DNA of 64,000 bases from positions 5,541,929 to 5,605,928 of the forward strand of contig OY754978.1 of NCBI GenBank assembly GCA_963576475.1, given 5' to 3'. This DNA is from Molanna angustata. Its lineage: Eukaryota > Arthropoda > Insecta > Trichoptera > Molannidae. The notes under the pieces are model-generated. The model searched no databases and was not told where the DNA came from. It saw only the letters and a list, made by a program, of their open reading frames with translations. Position 1 is the first letter of the stretch; every line of letters starts with the position of its first letter. Shown piece after piece: positions 13,501 through 28,500 of this stretch. Made by a program: the position numbers and the translations under genes.

Positions 13501-16500
13501 TTGTTTTTCTATTTAACCATCATAATATTTGAATGAGATTATTGATCTTTAGTGTACTGCCTGTGGTTCAGGAAAAATGCTCTGCCCAACTCCATCTCTG
13601 ATTGGCAACCCTTTGGACAATGTCGGACCAAAAAAGTGCTGGAGCGATGACCTAGAATGGGCAAAAGAAGTGTTTGAAGACCTTAGGCAAGGTGGTCCAA
13701 TGACATAAGACGATAAGCTGAATGCAGTTTGATGCAATCTGCCCAAGAGCTGTGGAGGTCTCAAGGGGTGGCCCATTTCCATTACTGGATGAGAGAGAGA
13801 GAGCAGATGTGATGCTAAAATGTATTATTGTTAAAATGTGTATTTAAAACTTAATGCATCATGTGAATTTGAAATATATTTCTTTCCGTTTCGATATATA
13901 CCGTCTTCAAACTGCATGATTATTTTGCAGATGTGGGCAGTGTTGACAAAACGCCACCAGATGGCACTCTTGATGTGGACCCACGGAGAGGAAGCCTTAG
14001 CCAAAGCCCTTGCAGCTTGCAAACTGTACAAAGCCATGGCTCACGAAGCGGCTGAAGATGATTTAGAGACTGAAATTTACGAGGAGCTCAGAAATTGCGG
14101 CAAAGAGTTTGAAACTAAAGGTAGGCATTTGATTGTTCAATGTCATCTGCATAAAATTAATTAATCTCAATATACAAATCTGAAAAATGTGCCTTCTGCT
14201 AGAGCAATGGACAACAAGTAGGTATTCAAATGTAGGTAACCATTTCATGAGAAATTACATTACAACTATTTTGTGTAATGATTTTTAATTATTTATATAA
14301 GAGAAAATGTTTATTTATGTTTTATTGCTTTTTTGTATTGCTAACACAACTGTCATGTTTGAGTGATAGATTTTGATCGGTTGAATAATTAACATAAGCA
14401 TTATATAAAAAAAAATGTTTTTTATAGATTCGATCATCCATTAATAATCATAGTTTTTAAATGAATAATTATTTGATGCATTTTTTTAGCCTTGGAGCTT
14501 CTCGACTTCTGTTACCGTCAAGATGATGATCAGGCCCAACAGCTTCTCACTTGTGAACTGCAGAACTGGTCGGGTCAGACCTGCCTCAGTCTGGCGGTGG
14601 CGGCCAACCACAGGGCTCTCCTGGCGCACCCCTGCTCTCAGATCATACTTGCAGACCTCTGGATGGGTGGACTGCGTACCAGGAAAAACACCAACTTAAA
14701 GGTAATTAATTCAATATTACAGTTTAACTATAAATTATATTAGTTCATGCATTTTCATCAAGTTTTAATATATCAAAATGGATGAAAATATTTGGCCCAA
14801 CTAAAGATGGAGGTGCCTATAGAATAAGGTATAACCATGAGCTGGAGGCAATGTATATTGAAAGTATAATGAAGATATAAGAGAAATGGACCTGATAAAT
14901 TGGAGAAGACTAGCGGTTGATAGAGAGGGATGGAGATGATCCCTGGAGGAGCCCAAGGTCCGTAATGGACTGAAGTGCCAGTGATGATGATGATGTTAAT
15001 GCAGCAATATTACCAAACTCTTCATTAAGAAATCTTTTAATTTCTTCGAACTAGATTTTTTTTAATTTTTTATTTTATTTTTTATTCAAATTGAAGCTAA
15101 CAATGTATGAAGTAAAAATAAATACAGAATATATAATAACTTGCCTTAATACCCACTCCATACATCAATTATAAGCTTACAATACTATCAAAGTAACATA
15201 ATATTTTATAGGTAGGTACATTTACATGTATCCGTATTCTCATGGTATCACTGTGTTTATATGTGTAGTAAGTATATGTGTGAGAGTGAATGTGTAATGT
15301 GTGTGAGTGTGTGTATGTGTGAGTGGTGCGTATGTGAGGTTGCAAGCATATGTATGGTGCGTAATGATTAGGCCTATTAAATAAGTGTTTTTAACTTTTG
15401 ACGAAATGAATTTCTATTATCGTTGAATAGGTCCAAGTTAAGCGTGTTCTCGTGTTTTATATATGTGTTAATAATTCTGTTGATGGTTGTATTTGTCGCG
15501 GCGTTAGTCCTGTAATTTTTGGGTCGAAAAAGAGTAGTGTGCCTAGAGCGACGAACCGGTACATTGAAGTGTATATATGATAATAAATCTGGACAATCAA
15601 TATGATTATTTAAAATGTTATACAGAAATTGAATGTCATAACAATTACGTCTAGATACAAGTGTAGATAGGGATGGTGCAACAATATTACGATAAGCCAA
15701 GCGTTTCATAAACTTTCTCTGCACTCGTTCTATATTGTTGATATGCACTTGATACTGGGGATTCCAGATAACGGAGCCATACTCCAGCGTACTTCTGATC
15801 AACGAATTGAACAGTACAGAAAAAGTTTTTGAATTTTTAAAATCCCTGCTAATTCTAAATATAAAACCCAGTTTTTTATAGGATTTCAGACGTTTTATTC
15901 TGCAAATAACTGATAACTTGCAAATTTCTTCAGTTGAAATGATCTTGAATCATTAAACTGCGCTATAATATTTCATATTTTCACTATAATTTTTTGTTTT
16001 GTTCTATATTCCAGGTGATTCTCGGTCTTCTATGTCCTCTATACATCATCAAACTAGAGTTCAAGTCCAAGGAAGAACTACAGCTGATGCCTCAGACGGA
16101 AGAGGAGCATTTAGAGAACGAGAGTCTCGAAGAAGGCGGAGAAGAGGAAAGGAATCACAATCCAGATGCTGAGGTTACTTATATCATTGCTTTTAACATT
16201 CTTATGAAGGAAGTTTATATTATCAACTATCATTTATAATATGAAGAATCACTATTTTAATTCATACACTATATCTACTAGCATTCTACCAGAACTAATA
16301 CATACTTACTACGCTTTTTAAACTTTTTTTTCCATATAATTAGTTGTTCATACTACAAACTTCTTATATTTTCTTCTTTCTAAAAATACTTCACATGCTA
16401 ACTTTTTCTGTTTTGAAGAAATTTAGCCTATGTCAGTAATTTTTCATTTTATTTATTTAATTATCTTAAAAGGTTACATAATACAAAGTTATAATTGTAG

Positions 16501-19500
16501 ACCTCACTAGGGCTATCTTGTATTGAAGTCGACAATTTAACATAAAAACTAAAGACGGAGTATATACGTATACCATCACGGCATATCCCACAGTGCGGGG
16601 TAACCAGCGACAGGTGTGCATTACCTTATAAAAGCAAGTACAACACATGCATTTATGCCCACACACTAGTCTCGTCTCACCTAAAAAGGTAACATTCAGA
16701 ATGGGTGGTGAACAGAGTATATACATATACAAAAAAACTCCGTTCCTTCTTAATAATAATAAAAAAGCCAATACTCTCAATCAACTATGTAGTCAACCTA
16801 TTCCTACCCACACACCTTTCGCATTTGTAACTATAACTGATACTGAGATTGTGAAAATCTTATCTTCCATAACAACCAAATCCTTCGACTCCGATGGCCT
16901 CAATATTGAAATGATACGTCTGCTTTTGCCTCCAATTCTGCCCATTATTAACCACTCACTGACCGTTGGTATCTTTCCATCGGCATGGAAAATCGCACAT
17001 GTCATACCCCTCCCTAAGATTTCAACGCCTACTCAACTAAAAGACTATCGTCCAATTTCGATTTTACCAATATTATCTAAAGTTACTGAAAGGATAGTAT
17101 TTAATCAATTCAATGCATGGCTTTGTTCTAATTCTCTCCTTGATCCACTGCAATCTGGTTTCAAAGCAGGTCATAGTACCACAACTGTACTAGTTAAGAT
17201 TACGGATGACATAAGACGTGCTATGAACAGTAAAAAACTTACAATTCTCACACTACTCGATTTCAGTAGCGCGTTTAATTCCGTTGATTTTGACATTCTT
17301 CTTGCTAAGTTATCCTCGCTAAACATAGCTCAGCCAGTATTGGAGTGGTTCACCAGTTATCTTGGCGACCGTAAACAATGCATAAAGATAGCTAACTCTA
17401 CCTCTGATTATGCCACCTTGCTGTCTGGAGTACCGCAAGGTGGAGTTTTATCTCCACTGTTATTTTCCATATTTATTAACTCTATCACTACAAACCTCAG
17501 ATGTAAATATCATCTTTTTGCAGACGATCTTCAATTATATTTCCATTTTAATATCTCTGATATTAACAATGCAGTCCTTCACATGAATGAAGATCTTAAA
17601 TTTATCTCTTCTTGGTCATCGGATCATGGTCTTCTTATTAATCCGACTAAGTCCCAGGCAATTATAATCGGTAGTCCTCGTCTGCTATCATCTATGAGGA
17701 ATTTGCAACTCCCACTACTACATATATATCAATAACCAATGCATTCCGTATACCAGGGTTGTAAAAGATCTTGGAATCTTCATCGATGATGACCTTTCGT
17801 GGCATGAACAGGTATCGCATGTTAGTAAATCTATTTTCTTTGCCCTACATTCACTTAATAAACTTAAAAATTTCCTTCCATTCCGTTGTAAAATAACTCT
17901 AGCTCAATCACTTCTTCTTCCATTGCTTGATTATGCCGATGTGTGCTATTTGGATGCAAATGAAGTGCATCTCAATAAACTTGAACGTCTTCAGAATATA
18001 TGTATCAGATTCATCTTTGGGTTGAAAAAATTTGGTCGCATATCATCTTACCGCAATCTTCTTTGTTGGCCCAGGATACGCCAGCGGCGCAATATACACA
18101 TTTTGTCACTATTGTACAATATTCTCTCGAACCCAAACCTGCCACAGTACCTCAAAAGCAAATTCACTTATTTCTCCAACCATGGACTTCCACTCCGATC
18201 TGCTGAACGTACAACACTATCCATCCCTATCCATAATACAGAATTTCTCAGCTCTTCGTTCGAAGTACAATCAGCTAGATTATGGAATAGTCTTAGTCCG
18301 GATATTGCGTCGTCTAACTCACTTAGTATTTTCAAGAAAAAACTAAAGAAGGAATATTTATCCTTGAACACCTGATCCCGATTTCCTTTCCTGTCCTTAC
18401 CATATCCTTTTTTCTTGCTATGAATTATTATTATTTTTTTTTTGTTTTAATAGTATTTATGTAAGTGTTATACGTATTTTCATTGATTTCTTTTACTCAT
18501 ATTTATTTGCTGTTGTACATACACAATGTTGTAATACTTCGTAATCTGGTTGGTTGGAAGAAATTGCCTAATGGCAATAAGCCCGCCAGTGTACAATTAT
18601 ATTTGTTTATATTATGTACAAGAAGATGTATAAATAAATAAATAAATAAAAAAGAAACATAAATTAATAAAATCTTAAATACAAATGAACAATACAATTT
18701 CTTACTGATCTTCTTAATTATTATGTTAGAAATGTTCTACTTATGTTATTGACAGTTTTTTTTTAAACAATTTTTATTATTTCAATAAATGCCAATAAAA
18801 AGCATAAATTTGGTCTTTCAATCAAATTAATTTTGAATTTTGAAGAAAAATATGATTCTGTTATATAAACAGTAATTTTAGATTTTAAATATTAATAATA
18901 ATAATAATAATAATAATGAACACTTCCTTGCACCCTGCGCAAGTGGTGAGTTTATGGCAATTTCTTCCAACTAACCACAGTTTCCAGCCCAGAGAAATAA
19001 ATTTTTATAAATTTCTCCTCTGCTGGGAATCGCGCCCAGGACGCCCGCACAGAAACCGAACGGCTTACCAACTGTGCCACGGCGGTCGGCATTATTCCGC
19101 TAATAAAATATAAGATTTGAAGAAAATATTCCACTAGTAAAATATAAGATTTGATGAATATCTTGAGTTTATAAGAAAACAAGTAAGATTTTTTGATATT
19201 TATGCATAAGAAATAAAAATAAATACTAGCTCAAATTTTTTTTAAACATATTTGATTAGAAATTTAGGTTTTTGCTAAAATTCCATCCTTGCTGATTTAT
19301 TCAACCAAAAAAAAATACTTATCATATTTTATGTATATTTAGGTGTATCTATTTTTCAAAATAATTGTTTTACTTATTTTTATGTGTCCACTGGCTTTAT
19401 TTAAATACCCTTAATTTCAAACAAGTTGTACCTTTATTGAAAAGAAAGTTTCCTCAGGTTGGTATCCGAAGGAAATCCATCTCTGGAAGATCAAAGGGGT

Positions 19501-22500
19501 CAGACCAATTGAGTACCAAGGTATATACAAAATACATGCACATGTGATGTGGATGTCGTCGTGTTGACGTTTGCTTCAATTGTTGTCTTTCATGTTGGCT
19601 GTCATGTGTCGTAAACTCTTCCTATCTTTTCCTTCACTTCACTCTTGTCAAACTTATTTTTCCTTTTTTTATGAATAACACCTTTTATGTCTGGTTTATT
19701 TGAATAAATATTATGTTAACAACAATCTTTATTACGTTATTAGTTGTAAAACAGTGTGCTGGACATGTTGTCTGTAAGCGATTTCTGCCAACCAACTATA
19801 GTAGCAGGTAAATTTACGTATCAAAAAAATTTTTGATACGTAAAAAGTATTTGAAGGACAATAAAACTATACATTGAATATATACATTGTCGGCCTTCGT
19901 GGCTCAGTTGGTTGGATATCTGACTGCTGATCCAAAGGTCCCGGGTTCGATTCCCGGTGGAGACACAGTATTTAATTGTGTTTTCAGTCTGGATCTGTGA
20001 GACTATTAATATTGTAATTCTCCAGAATGAGGCAACTTGTTATTGGGTGCGTGTTAAATTAATATTTGACATAATACCTGTTAGTTGCCATAGAAGTAAT
20101 AAATAAATAAATAAATATAAGTATATAATACAGAAATTTGGAGCAATACATAAAAAATAAAAACATAGAACAAGTTTATGTAAAAAAATGTTATATATGA
20201 AAAAAAAAACAATCCATAATATTGTTTGAAATGATAAGAATTATTTGCCCATAATATGGGAATCCGAAATCTGTTGTCTTTCAAAATTAAAGCTTTTTAA
20301 TGATTTTCTCTTGGATTTTATAATCAGATCGTGACAAATTTTATATGGTACCACCCCTAAGGTACCTCAGGCTCAAAAGGAAATAAATGATAACCCCATT
20401 TTTTAAGTTGGTTAAAAAATAAGTATGTGTATTTGACTGGGCTGGTACAAGCTAGCCATTGCTACCATAATATATTAAACAAATCATTTTCTTTCTTTGA
20501 TCTTGAATTGTATATTTTCTTACCCCATATCTCTGTCTTCTTCTGATACATAAATGCGCTGAAATATTTTTGATAGTAATTTAAAAACCTCTGCAATACA
20601 ACTGCTTAGTTTTGTTGCATATGTGATTGTTAATTGTATTCTAAACATAATATTATATCAAAACTTATATATTATGTGATGTTTGTAATTCTAAAATAAT
20701 GCACTATACGCTAGTGCTTTACTAACGAAACCAGAATTTTTAATAATTAAATCCATTTTAATTGTATAAAGAAAAGATCTCGGAAGAAAAATTAAACAAA
20801 AATAATTTCTTTAATCTTTATTTTTATTTCTACAGACAACGTTACACCATCTCATAATTTATCAATTTGAGCGACGCAAGAGTGAAGCTCTTAATTTTAC
20901 ATATTTCATATACTCTGTATTTATTTATATTTAATAATCATTATTTACAATATCATTTTTTACATATATTATAATGATATATCCACCTCAATAGGCATAT
21001 TTCACAATCACATTAATACATCTTTATACAAAAAATCGTAAAGTAGTCGTATAGTTTTCGTGACAATTTAATTATGTCTCTTGTTTTAATCAATTATTAA
21101 ACATAATTTTTAAATTATTCTGTACCACAAGCAAGTTGTTATTTTTCATTGTGTAGTGAAGATTTATTTGTTTTTATTAAAGTGCATTATGACACCAATG
21201 TCACCCAAATTACCAACAGCATGTCACTCTTCCATCTTTGCTTTTATTTACAATAAATTTACCTTCTCAATAAATTGTTATGCAATTTATTATATATTTT
21301 GTTCCTACACTGTGAATGTTATTTTTAATATTATTTATTTCATATGTGGTCAAATTGGTACTCATATATGTATTTGAATGATATATTATTATGATAATTA
21401 TTAATCAGTGATCAAGTTGTAATTTCCGTAGCTTCACTCCCTAACATAAAATAAGAAACTATAAGACAAATTTATTACTTAAGTGTGTTGAAATGGCATA
21501 AATGTATTTGAGATAAAATTTGTAGCCATGTTTTGAAGTATCAAAAATGCTTTTAAAGTATCAATATACGGAATGACAACATAATAATAAAGTATAAAAA
21601 AGTAGGTACCGACACATATTTAATTATAAGATACCCCAATTTCCATATTAATTATTATATAATTGAGTCATCCATTAACACTGACAACATGCACCAAAGC
21701 ACACTAGACTAAGATAATATTTTTCATATCTCGCTCCACCGATGTAATAACCCTGTTTACACACCCTCCACTTTCGACTTACATATTTTCCCTTATTGCC
21801 TGTTTTCACTTGTCGTGTGTCAGGCACGACAGAATTAAGGTAAAAACAACAGGCATTCAGCCGTTATAGTTTTTACACGAACATACAATTAAAATCAATC
21901 AAGCACCTTACCTAACAGCAAATCTTTGGAGTATCTATAACGAACCAACTAGATTACAGAGGCTCCATTGAAGGTAAGGTGAATCTAGAAATTGAAATTG
22001 AGTGTATCATATAGAGCGCGTAGGTATTTTTCAAAAACTTTAATTATCTGCAATGTGCAAATACATAGTGCCTATATATGAAGCTTACTGTTAATATTGT
22101 ATTTCAGGCCCTGATAGGCGGAGAGTATGACACTCGCGTCCAAGAGAACGGTAAAGTCGGCTTGGACCTCTTGCAGCAACCACCAGCTCTGGACTACTAC
22201 GAAGTCAAACAAAACAGACCTTTGAGGTTGAAGAAAAAACTGTACGAGTTCTACACTGCGCCTATTACCAAATTCTGGGCTGACTCGGTAATATTTTGAT
22301 CTCTGATGCTGAGATTTATTTTCAAAGTCATTTTTTTTCTCTTAAGTACTGTATCCTTTATGACGCAATGTTTACTGTCAATCTCAGAAAAAAAGATGCT
22401 AGAAAAGCTAAAAGAAAATATAGCTAATATCTGTACTTAAAATGGTTGATCTTAAAATGGAATGTCTGTACTAATTGTTGCCCCTGTGTATTATAAACAT

Positions 22501-25500
22501 CATTCTCTCCAAATAATTTCTGATATCAAGCATTAAGACAGTTATCTATTGCTGATTACTCACAATAATATTTTTATTATTATTATTATTTATTTATAGG
22601 CAGGCAGCCAAGGCTGATGTACCTATATCTACAATGGAATTATATTATTTGGTTGTAACTATTTCACAAAAAAGTAAAGTCTATTCTTGAAAATATTAAC
22701 ACTTTCAGCATCCAAAATATTATGTTGGGGCAGTTTGTTCCAAGTATTCACCACTCTATTTGAAAGAAAATGATTTCGAGGATTTGTCGAGAACCTACTT
22801 TTCACAAGTTTTAAGCTATGGACACGCAAATTAGCGTTATGACTATATTGAAAGAGATTTTTCATGTTTACACAGTCATGATGGCCTGATTGTATTTGCT
22901 CCCAGACTGATTTTACACAGTATAATATTTTTTTTTATTATCTATGCTTTCAGCTGGCTTACATGTTCTTCCTAATGCTGTTTACATACACGGTGCTAGT
23001 TCGGATGGAAGTGACTCCATCTTGGCAAGAATTTTATTCCATAGCTTACATCACCACCCTCGGATGTGAGAAAATAAGAGAGATTGTCTGTTCAGAGCCC
23101 GTCGCCATTAGGTATATTATACAAATGTTTTTTTCCAGTTATTCAATTAAATTGTTCAAAGATGTTCATAGATCTATCATCATATTATGACACAAACTTC
23201 ATGGTGAACATTCAATTCAAGCATCATTTATTGTTAACTATAGTCAGTAGATCTTCAAAGCACTTCATGGTATGGCTCCTACTTACCTCTCCGAACTCTG
23301 CATTCCTCTTTCAATTAACGACAGACAATCATCACTTCGTTCTGCATCTTCATCCATGGTTGGAAAATTATTTGAAATAAACAGGGTGCATACCACTAAT
23401 TTCGGCGATCGTGCGTTTGCTGTGGCAGGACCAAATGCATGGAATAAACTCCCAAATACCCTCAGACAATCTGAAAATATATCTAACTTCAGAAAAATCT
23501 CAAAACACACCTTTTTCGCAAATCTTACCAAAGCCATAATGATACATCTTAATCAATTTTCAGCGCCCTTGAGGTGAGATATTCACGAAAACGGCGCTAT
23601 ATAAATCATCCAAATTATATTATTATATTATATAGATCCATCCGGACACTTAGGACTCATCAGTGATTGTTTGAGAATACTCATACTTTTATTTTCAAGA
23701 AAAATCCATATGATCATTTTTAACATTTTGTCAACACTACAAAATGCTTTACTGACAAAATATGTCTTCATCTGTATCTCAAAACTGAAGTTTTTTAAGG
23801 TTTTATTTATATCAGGCAATTTTTATTATAGACGAACACTGAGGCAAATATAGTTTTTTGAGAGCTTTGCTAGCCCGTCTTTAGTTGGTCTAATATGAAT
23901 ATGTTTGTATGATAATTATTTTCCTCATTGATTCCACAATTGTTAAGCAATTTATATACATTCCTTTTTTTTTTCTTTAGAAGAAATTTATCTTATTTTT
24001 GCTACTCAATATTCTGCCATCTGTGGTTTAATTTTAATTTTTCAAATTAACTTTAACTTTAATTCATTACATCTATTGAATGATTGATTATTTTCGATTT
24101 GTGTTTCAAATGGATGATTTATTTTATCTTACTTTCCAGCCACAAGTTTTCTGTTTGGGCATGGAATATGTGGAACCCCTGTGACGCAGCTACTATTATC
24201 CTATTTCTTGTCGGTCTGACTCTGAGGCTCCGTCCTTCTACACAGGATATTGGAAGAGTCATATACTGCGTCGACTCAATCTACTGGTATCTCAGAATAC
24301 TCAATATCTTGGGTGTTAATAAGTATTTAGGTAAGTATATCGAGTCGTTTTTCATATTATCTGCTTTTGTTTGATTTTGAAATTGTACAAGTTCATCTAC
24401 TTATGTATATATTAAATTTTTATTATAAATCCTTCAGTATTTAATATTTTGAACTGAGAGCCACGCAAATATGTATCTATTTCAATATTTTAATCAATGA
24501 TGTGTCAGTTATTTTACAGAAAGAACTGATGTTTCATAAAGTGTCATATGTTTTGAAGTTACAAATACACGACATTGTATTTTTTCCCTTTCGGGAGTCA
24601 ATGATATTTTGTAACAAATTTTTAACATCTCAATAGAGACGAAGTTGGAATATTATGAGAGAACCAGAAACTCAAGGCACCTACAGGGCTTCCGACCTGT
24701 CATCGGCTGGTTTACGTGATCACTTTATGCACTTGCGCAACGTTCACCAATTTTGCCTTCTTATTGAGTTCTCTTATCAATGCAATGGATTGATTGATGT
24801 AAGTACCTTGAGTACCTGATTCTCCTATAATATTTCAACTTCGTCTCTATTGAGATGTTAAAAATTTGTCAAAAAATATGTTCTTAATATTGTTTTCAGG
24901 TCCTTTGGTTACAATGATGGGCAAGATGGTAAAAAACATGATATATTTTGTGGTTCTTTTATTGGTGGTTCTCATGTCCTTTGGAGTATGCAGACAAGCC
25001 ATTCTCTTTCCACACAACGATGCCAGTTGGCGGCTTATCAGAGAAGTATGAATATTGTATTCTTTGACATGACATTTATTTTATGTTTTTAAATTGTAAA
25101 AATGTCTTTGAGATTTTTACAAAAAGCTACAGAAATAGAACTTATAAAATTCTGATATCGCATCATCTTTTTTTGTGCATAAAGAAAATTCCATATTTTA
25201 CAGTCAAATGAAAAATTTTGAATTTCCTTTTTCTAACCATTGTCACCTATGATTACGTTTAGTAAGTTGTTTTTATTTATAGTATCATTGTGGAAATAAA
25301 GGTTCGATTCCTGGCTTAATTGGAAAAACAATTTTTAACAAAAGATAACTGAAATATTAATTTTAATAAATGTATTTAATTCAAATTTGTATCGGGTATT
25401 CTTTCAGTTATACTTTATGCTGTAAAAATTAGTAGGTATTTTAATATTTGTTTGAATTTTACTTGGAGGAATAATAGGAATTTTATGTTTTGTTGTACTA

Positions 25501-28500
25501 ATTTGATTGTATACAATTTTGAAATGTCTTGTAAAAGTATAAATTTTCCAGATCATTGCCATCTATGATTATTTGTAGTAAGTTGGTTAGTGTAAATATT
25601 AAGGTTTGATTCCTGACTTAATTGAAAAAAAACAATTTAAAATACAAGATGAATTTAAATTTAGTGATTTGCGTGGATTTTGGAGCATTGCCATCTATGA
25701 TTATTTTTAGGGAGTTGATTTTATTAAATATCATTGTTGGAATAAAGGTTTGATTCCTGACTATAAACAATTTCAAAACATGAGATAAATAGAAAAAAAA
25801 AACACTTATAATTAGGGGATTCACAATAACATTTGTGTGCGTTGCGTCAGGTATTCTTTCAGCCGTACTTCATGCTGTACGGAGAAGTGTTTGCCGAACA
25901 AATGGAGGCCGAGTGTGGCGATGAGATTGGCATGCCGGCCTGTAGTTCTGGAGGTTGGGTGCCTCCACTGGTCATGTCTACATACCTCCTGGTCGCCAAC
26001 ATACTCCTCGTGAACCTGCTCATCGCAGTCTTCAATAACATCTTCAACGAGGTCAACAGCATATCGCATCAGGTGTGAAAGACGTATCATCACATGGACC
26101 AAATGTCAAGGGGTTTGTTGTTAAGAGATATACCAATATAACTCTGAACTTTTCTCATCTCCTTTTTCTGGGAGGCAAGTTTGGTCAACCGTCGGAATCA
26201 ATACCATCCATGTTTACCCATATCATGGATATAATTATCTTATGAAGTTTCATAAAAATTTTAAGATGTTATAGAACTCCATAAGATAATTATATCCATG
26301 ATATGGGTAAACATGGATGGTTTCGATTCCGCCTGTTATCGAGATTCGGCCCAGAACTTTTCAATTTTAAAACCATAATATGCATATATTCCTTATTCTT
26401 CCATGAAAGCTTCCATGCAGATAGTTGTAATGACTTTTCGTTATATCTATATTAAATTTTATGAGACTCAACGTAGTGTTAAGTGTTTTATTGGTATATC
26501 TCTGTTAAACAACCCCGAGGTTAATCTATTATGTATGTTTCAGCATAAAAAATTTCCAGATATTGCAGAGCTGACATTTACAAAAGAGAATTTCCATGTT
26601 TTTGTTGAAATGTGTTTCATCTCTATTCTGTCTCTTTCTCTTCATCCAGGTGTTTTACCAGCCATACTTCATGTTGTACGGAGAAGTGTTTGCCGACGAT
26701 ATAGACCCGCCTTGCGATAACGCCCCGGGAATGGACCAGTGCGAAACTGGACGCTGGATAACCCCCATAGCAATGTCCACGTATCTCTTGGTAGCAAATA
26801 TCCTCCTCATCAATCTTCTGATTGCCGTCTTCAATAATATCTTCCAGGAAGTGAATGCCATCTCCCATCAGGTCAGCGGACGACGTCGGTTGAGATGCGG
26901 GAGAGGATTTGTGGCTGTGCATGTTGTGTCTGGATAGTGTTATTCTCACATTAATGTGGTAGACACGCTTTCAAAATTTAACCAATTGGCTTTGCCGCTA
27001 ATGTACTGGATATGTCCCTCACCAATCTCATAGTAATGACTGTTTTAGTTAGCTTTCATTTTAGAGAATATGTGTTTCCAAGTACAACTATGAAAATTTC
27101 GTTTACAATTCTTGTTTTCCTGCAGTTGTATTAGATATATTTTGATATAGAAATCATGCTAGAAATATATCAGCCCCCTAGACAATGTCTCATTTAGCTC
27201 AAGAAAAGATAACTCAATGTATGGAAGTGTCAGTTGCCAGTCACGTGACAACTGTCACTTCCATACATTGAGTTATCTTTTCTTGAGCTAAATTACATGT
27301 TGTCTAGGGGGGGTGGGCTGTGTTGCAATTCAAAACTTCATCACTTGACAAAATCATCGCTTGTTGTGACAAAAGAATACTACATTAAAATCAGTGATAT
27401 AATAAATATTTTAACAATAAGTATAATATTTTCTCTTCATTTACTCAAATCTTTGTACAATACTAAATTCAACATTATTTTTGATTATATACGACTGTAA
27501 AATTGTAATTTAATAAAATTTAATGAGTTTAATTTAAAAAAGATATTATTTTTCAACATTTAGTTTTAATTTTTTTCAAACTGAGGGTCACACATTTATC
27601 ACCACATCTGCATTAATAAATCACCTCAAAGCATGTCTGCAACTCTCTTAAGTTGCAAAAAAAACAATATTTTATCAAATTTACAAAAATACAGTGGCTT
27701 GTCAAGTCACATTTTTGCAGAAGTAAATAAATTATTAGGTGAGGATAAATCCAGTAATATCAGTGGGCTTAATGGATGACGAAATTAATCTAATCATTAT
27801 GTTAACAATCATTTTAACCACATCCTTACATTAATATTCATCTGGATATTGTATTTTATATAATATTATTTTCATCTCAATTTGAATTCACAATATACAA
27901 AAAAAAATCATAATCTACATAGTTGAACATTAAATTTATTCAATTAAACTTCTTTTTGGCAAATAACAATAAGCCATCCAAAAAAAATCCTCCATCTTGT
28001 CTTCTACTTTGCACAAGCAACACTTCTATAGGACTAATTTGTAGATGGTCTGACTGTGCAATTTGAATGTTTTCTTTGTATGCCAATACAATACTTCAGC
28101 ATCAAGTTTGGCTTCTGTGCGGGCGTCCTGGGTTCGAACCCCAACAGAGGAGAAATTCATTTAAATTCATTTCTTACGCAAATATTGCTTATCTAGGCTG
28201 GAAACATTGGTTATTTGGAAGAAACTGACATATGGCAGTTCACTTGCCACTTTTGCAGGGTGAAAGGGAGTGTTTAAAATAAAAAACTCAAATGATCTTA
28301 GTTCAGTTGTGATCAATGATCTTACTGTGTTTCAAGTTGAACCTTGGCTGTCTTACTTTTGAAGAAATGAGGTCACTTGCAAATAGAATTAAAAAGTATT
28401 GTCGTTAAAACTATGCACAAAATAGTGTCAACTCCACCAATCTTATAGAATTTTTAGAAGGAACACAGGGAAGAGACCATCAAGAAAGCATGTGTGAGAA

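Noticed and set aside
19890..19965. tRNA gene (Ser-like, GCT at the anticodon position)
   Set aside because: The anticodon stem does not pair and the same sequence with a long body and A-rich tail occurs six times, so it is a SINE head.
26623..26949. Minus-strand ORFs opposite the pore exons
   Set aside because: They are shadows of the conserved S6-encoding exons and have no independent signal.
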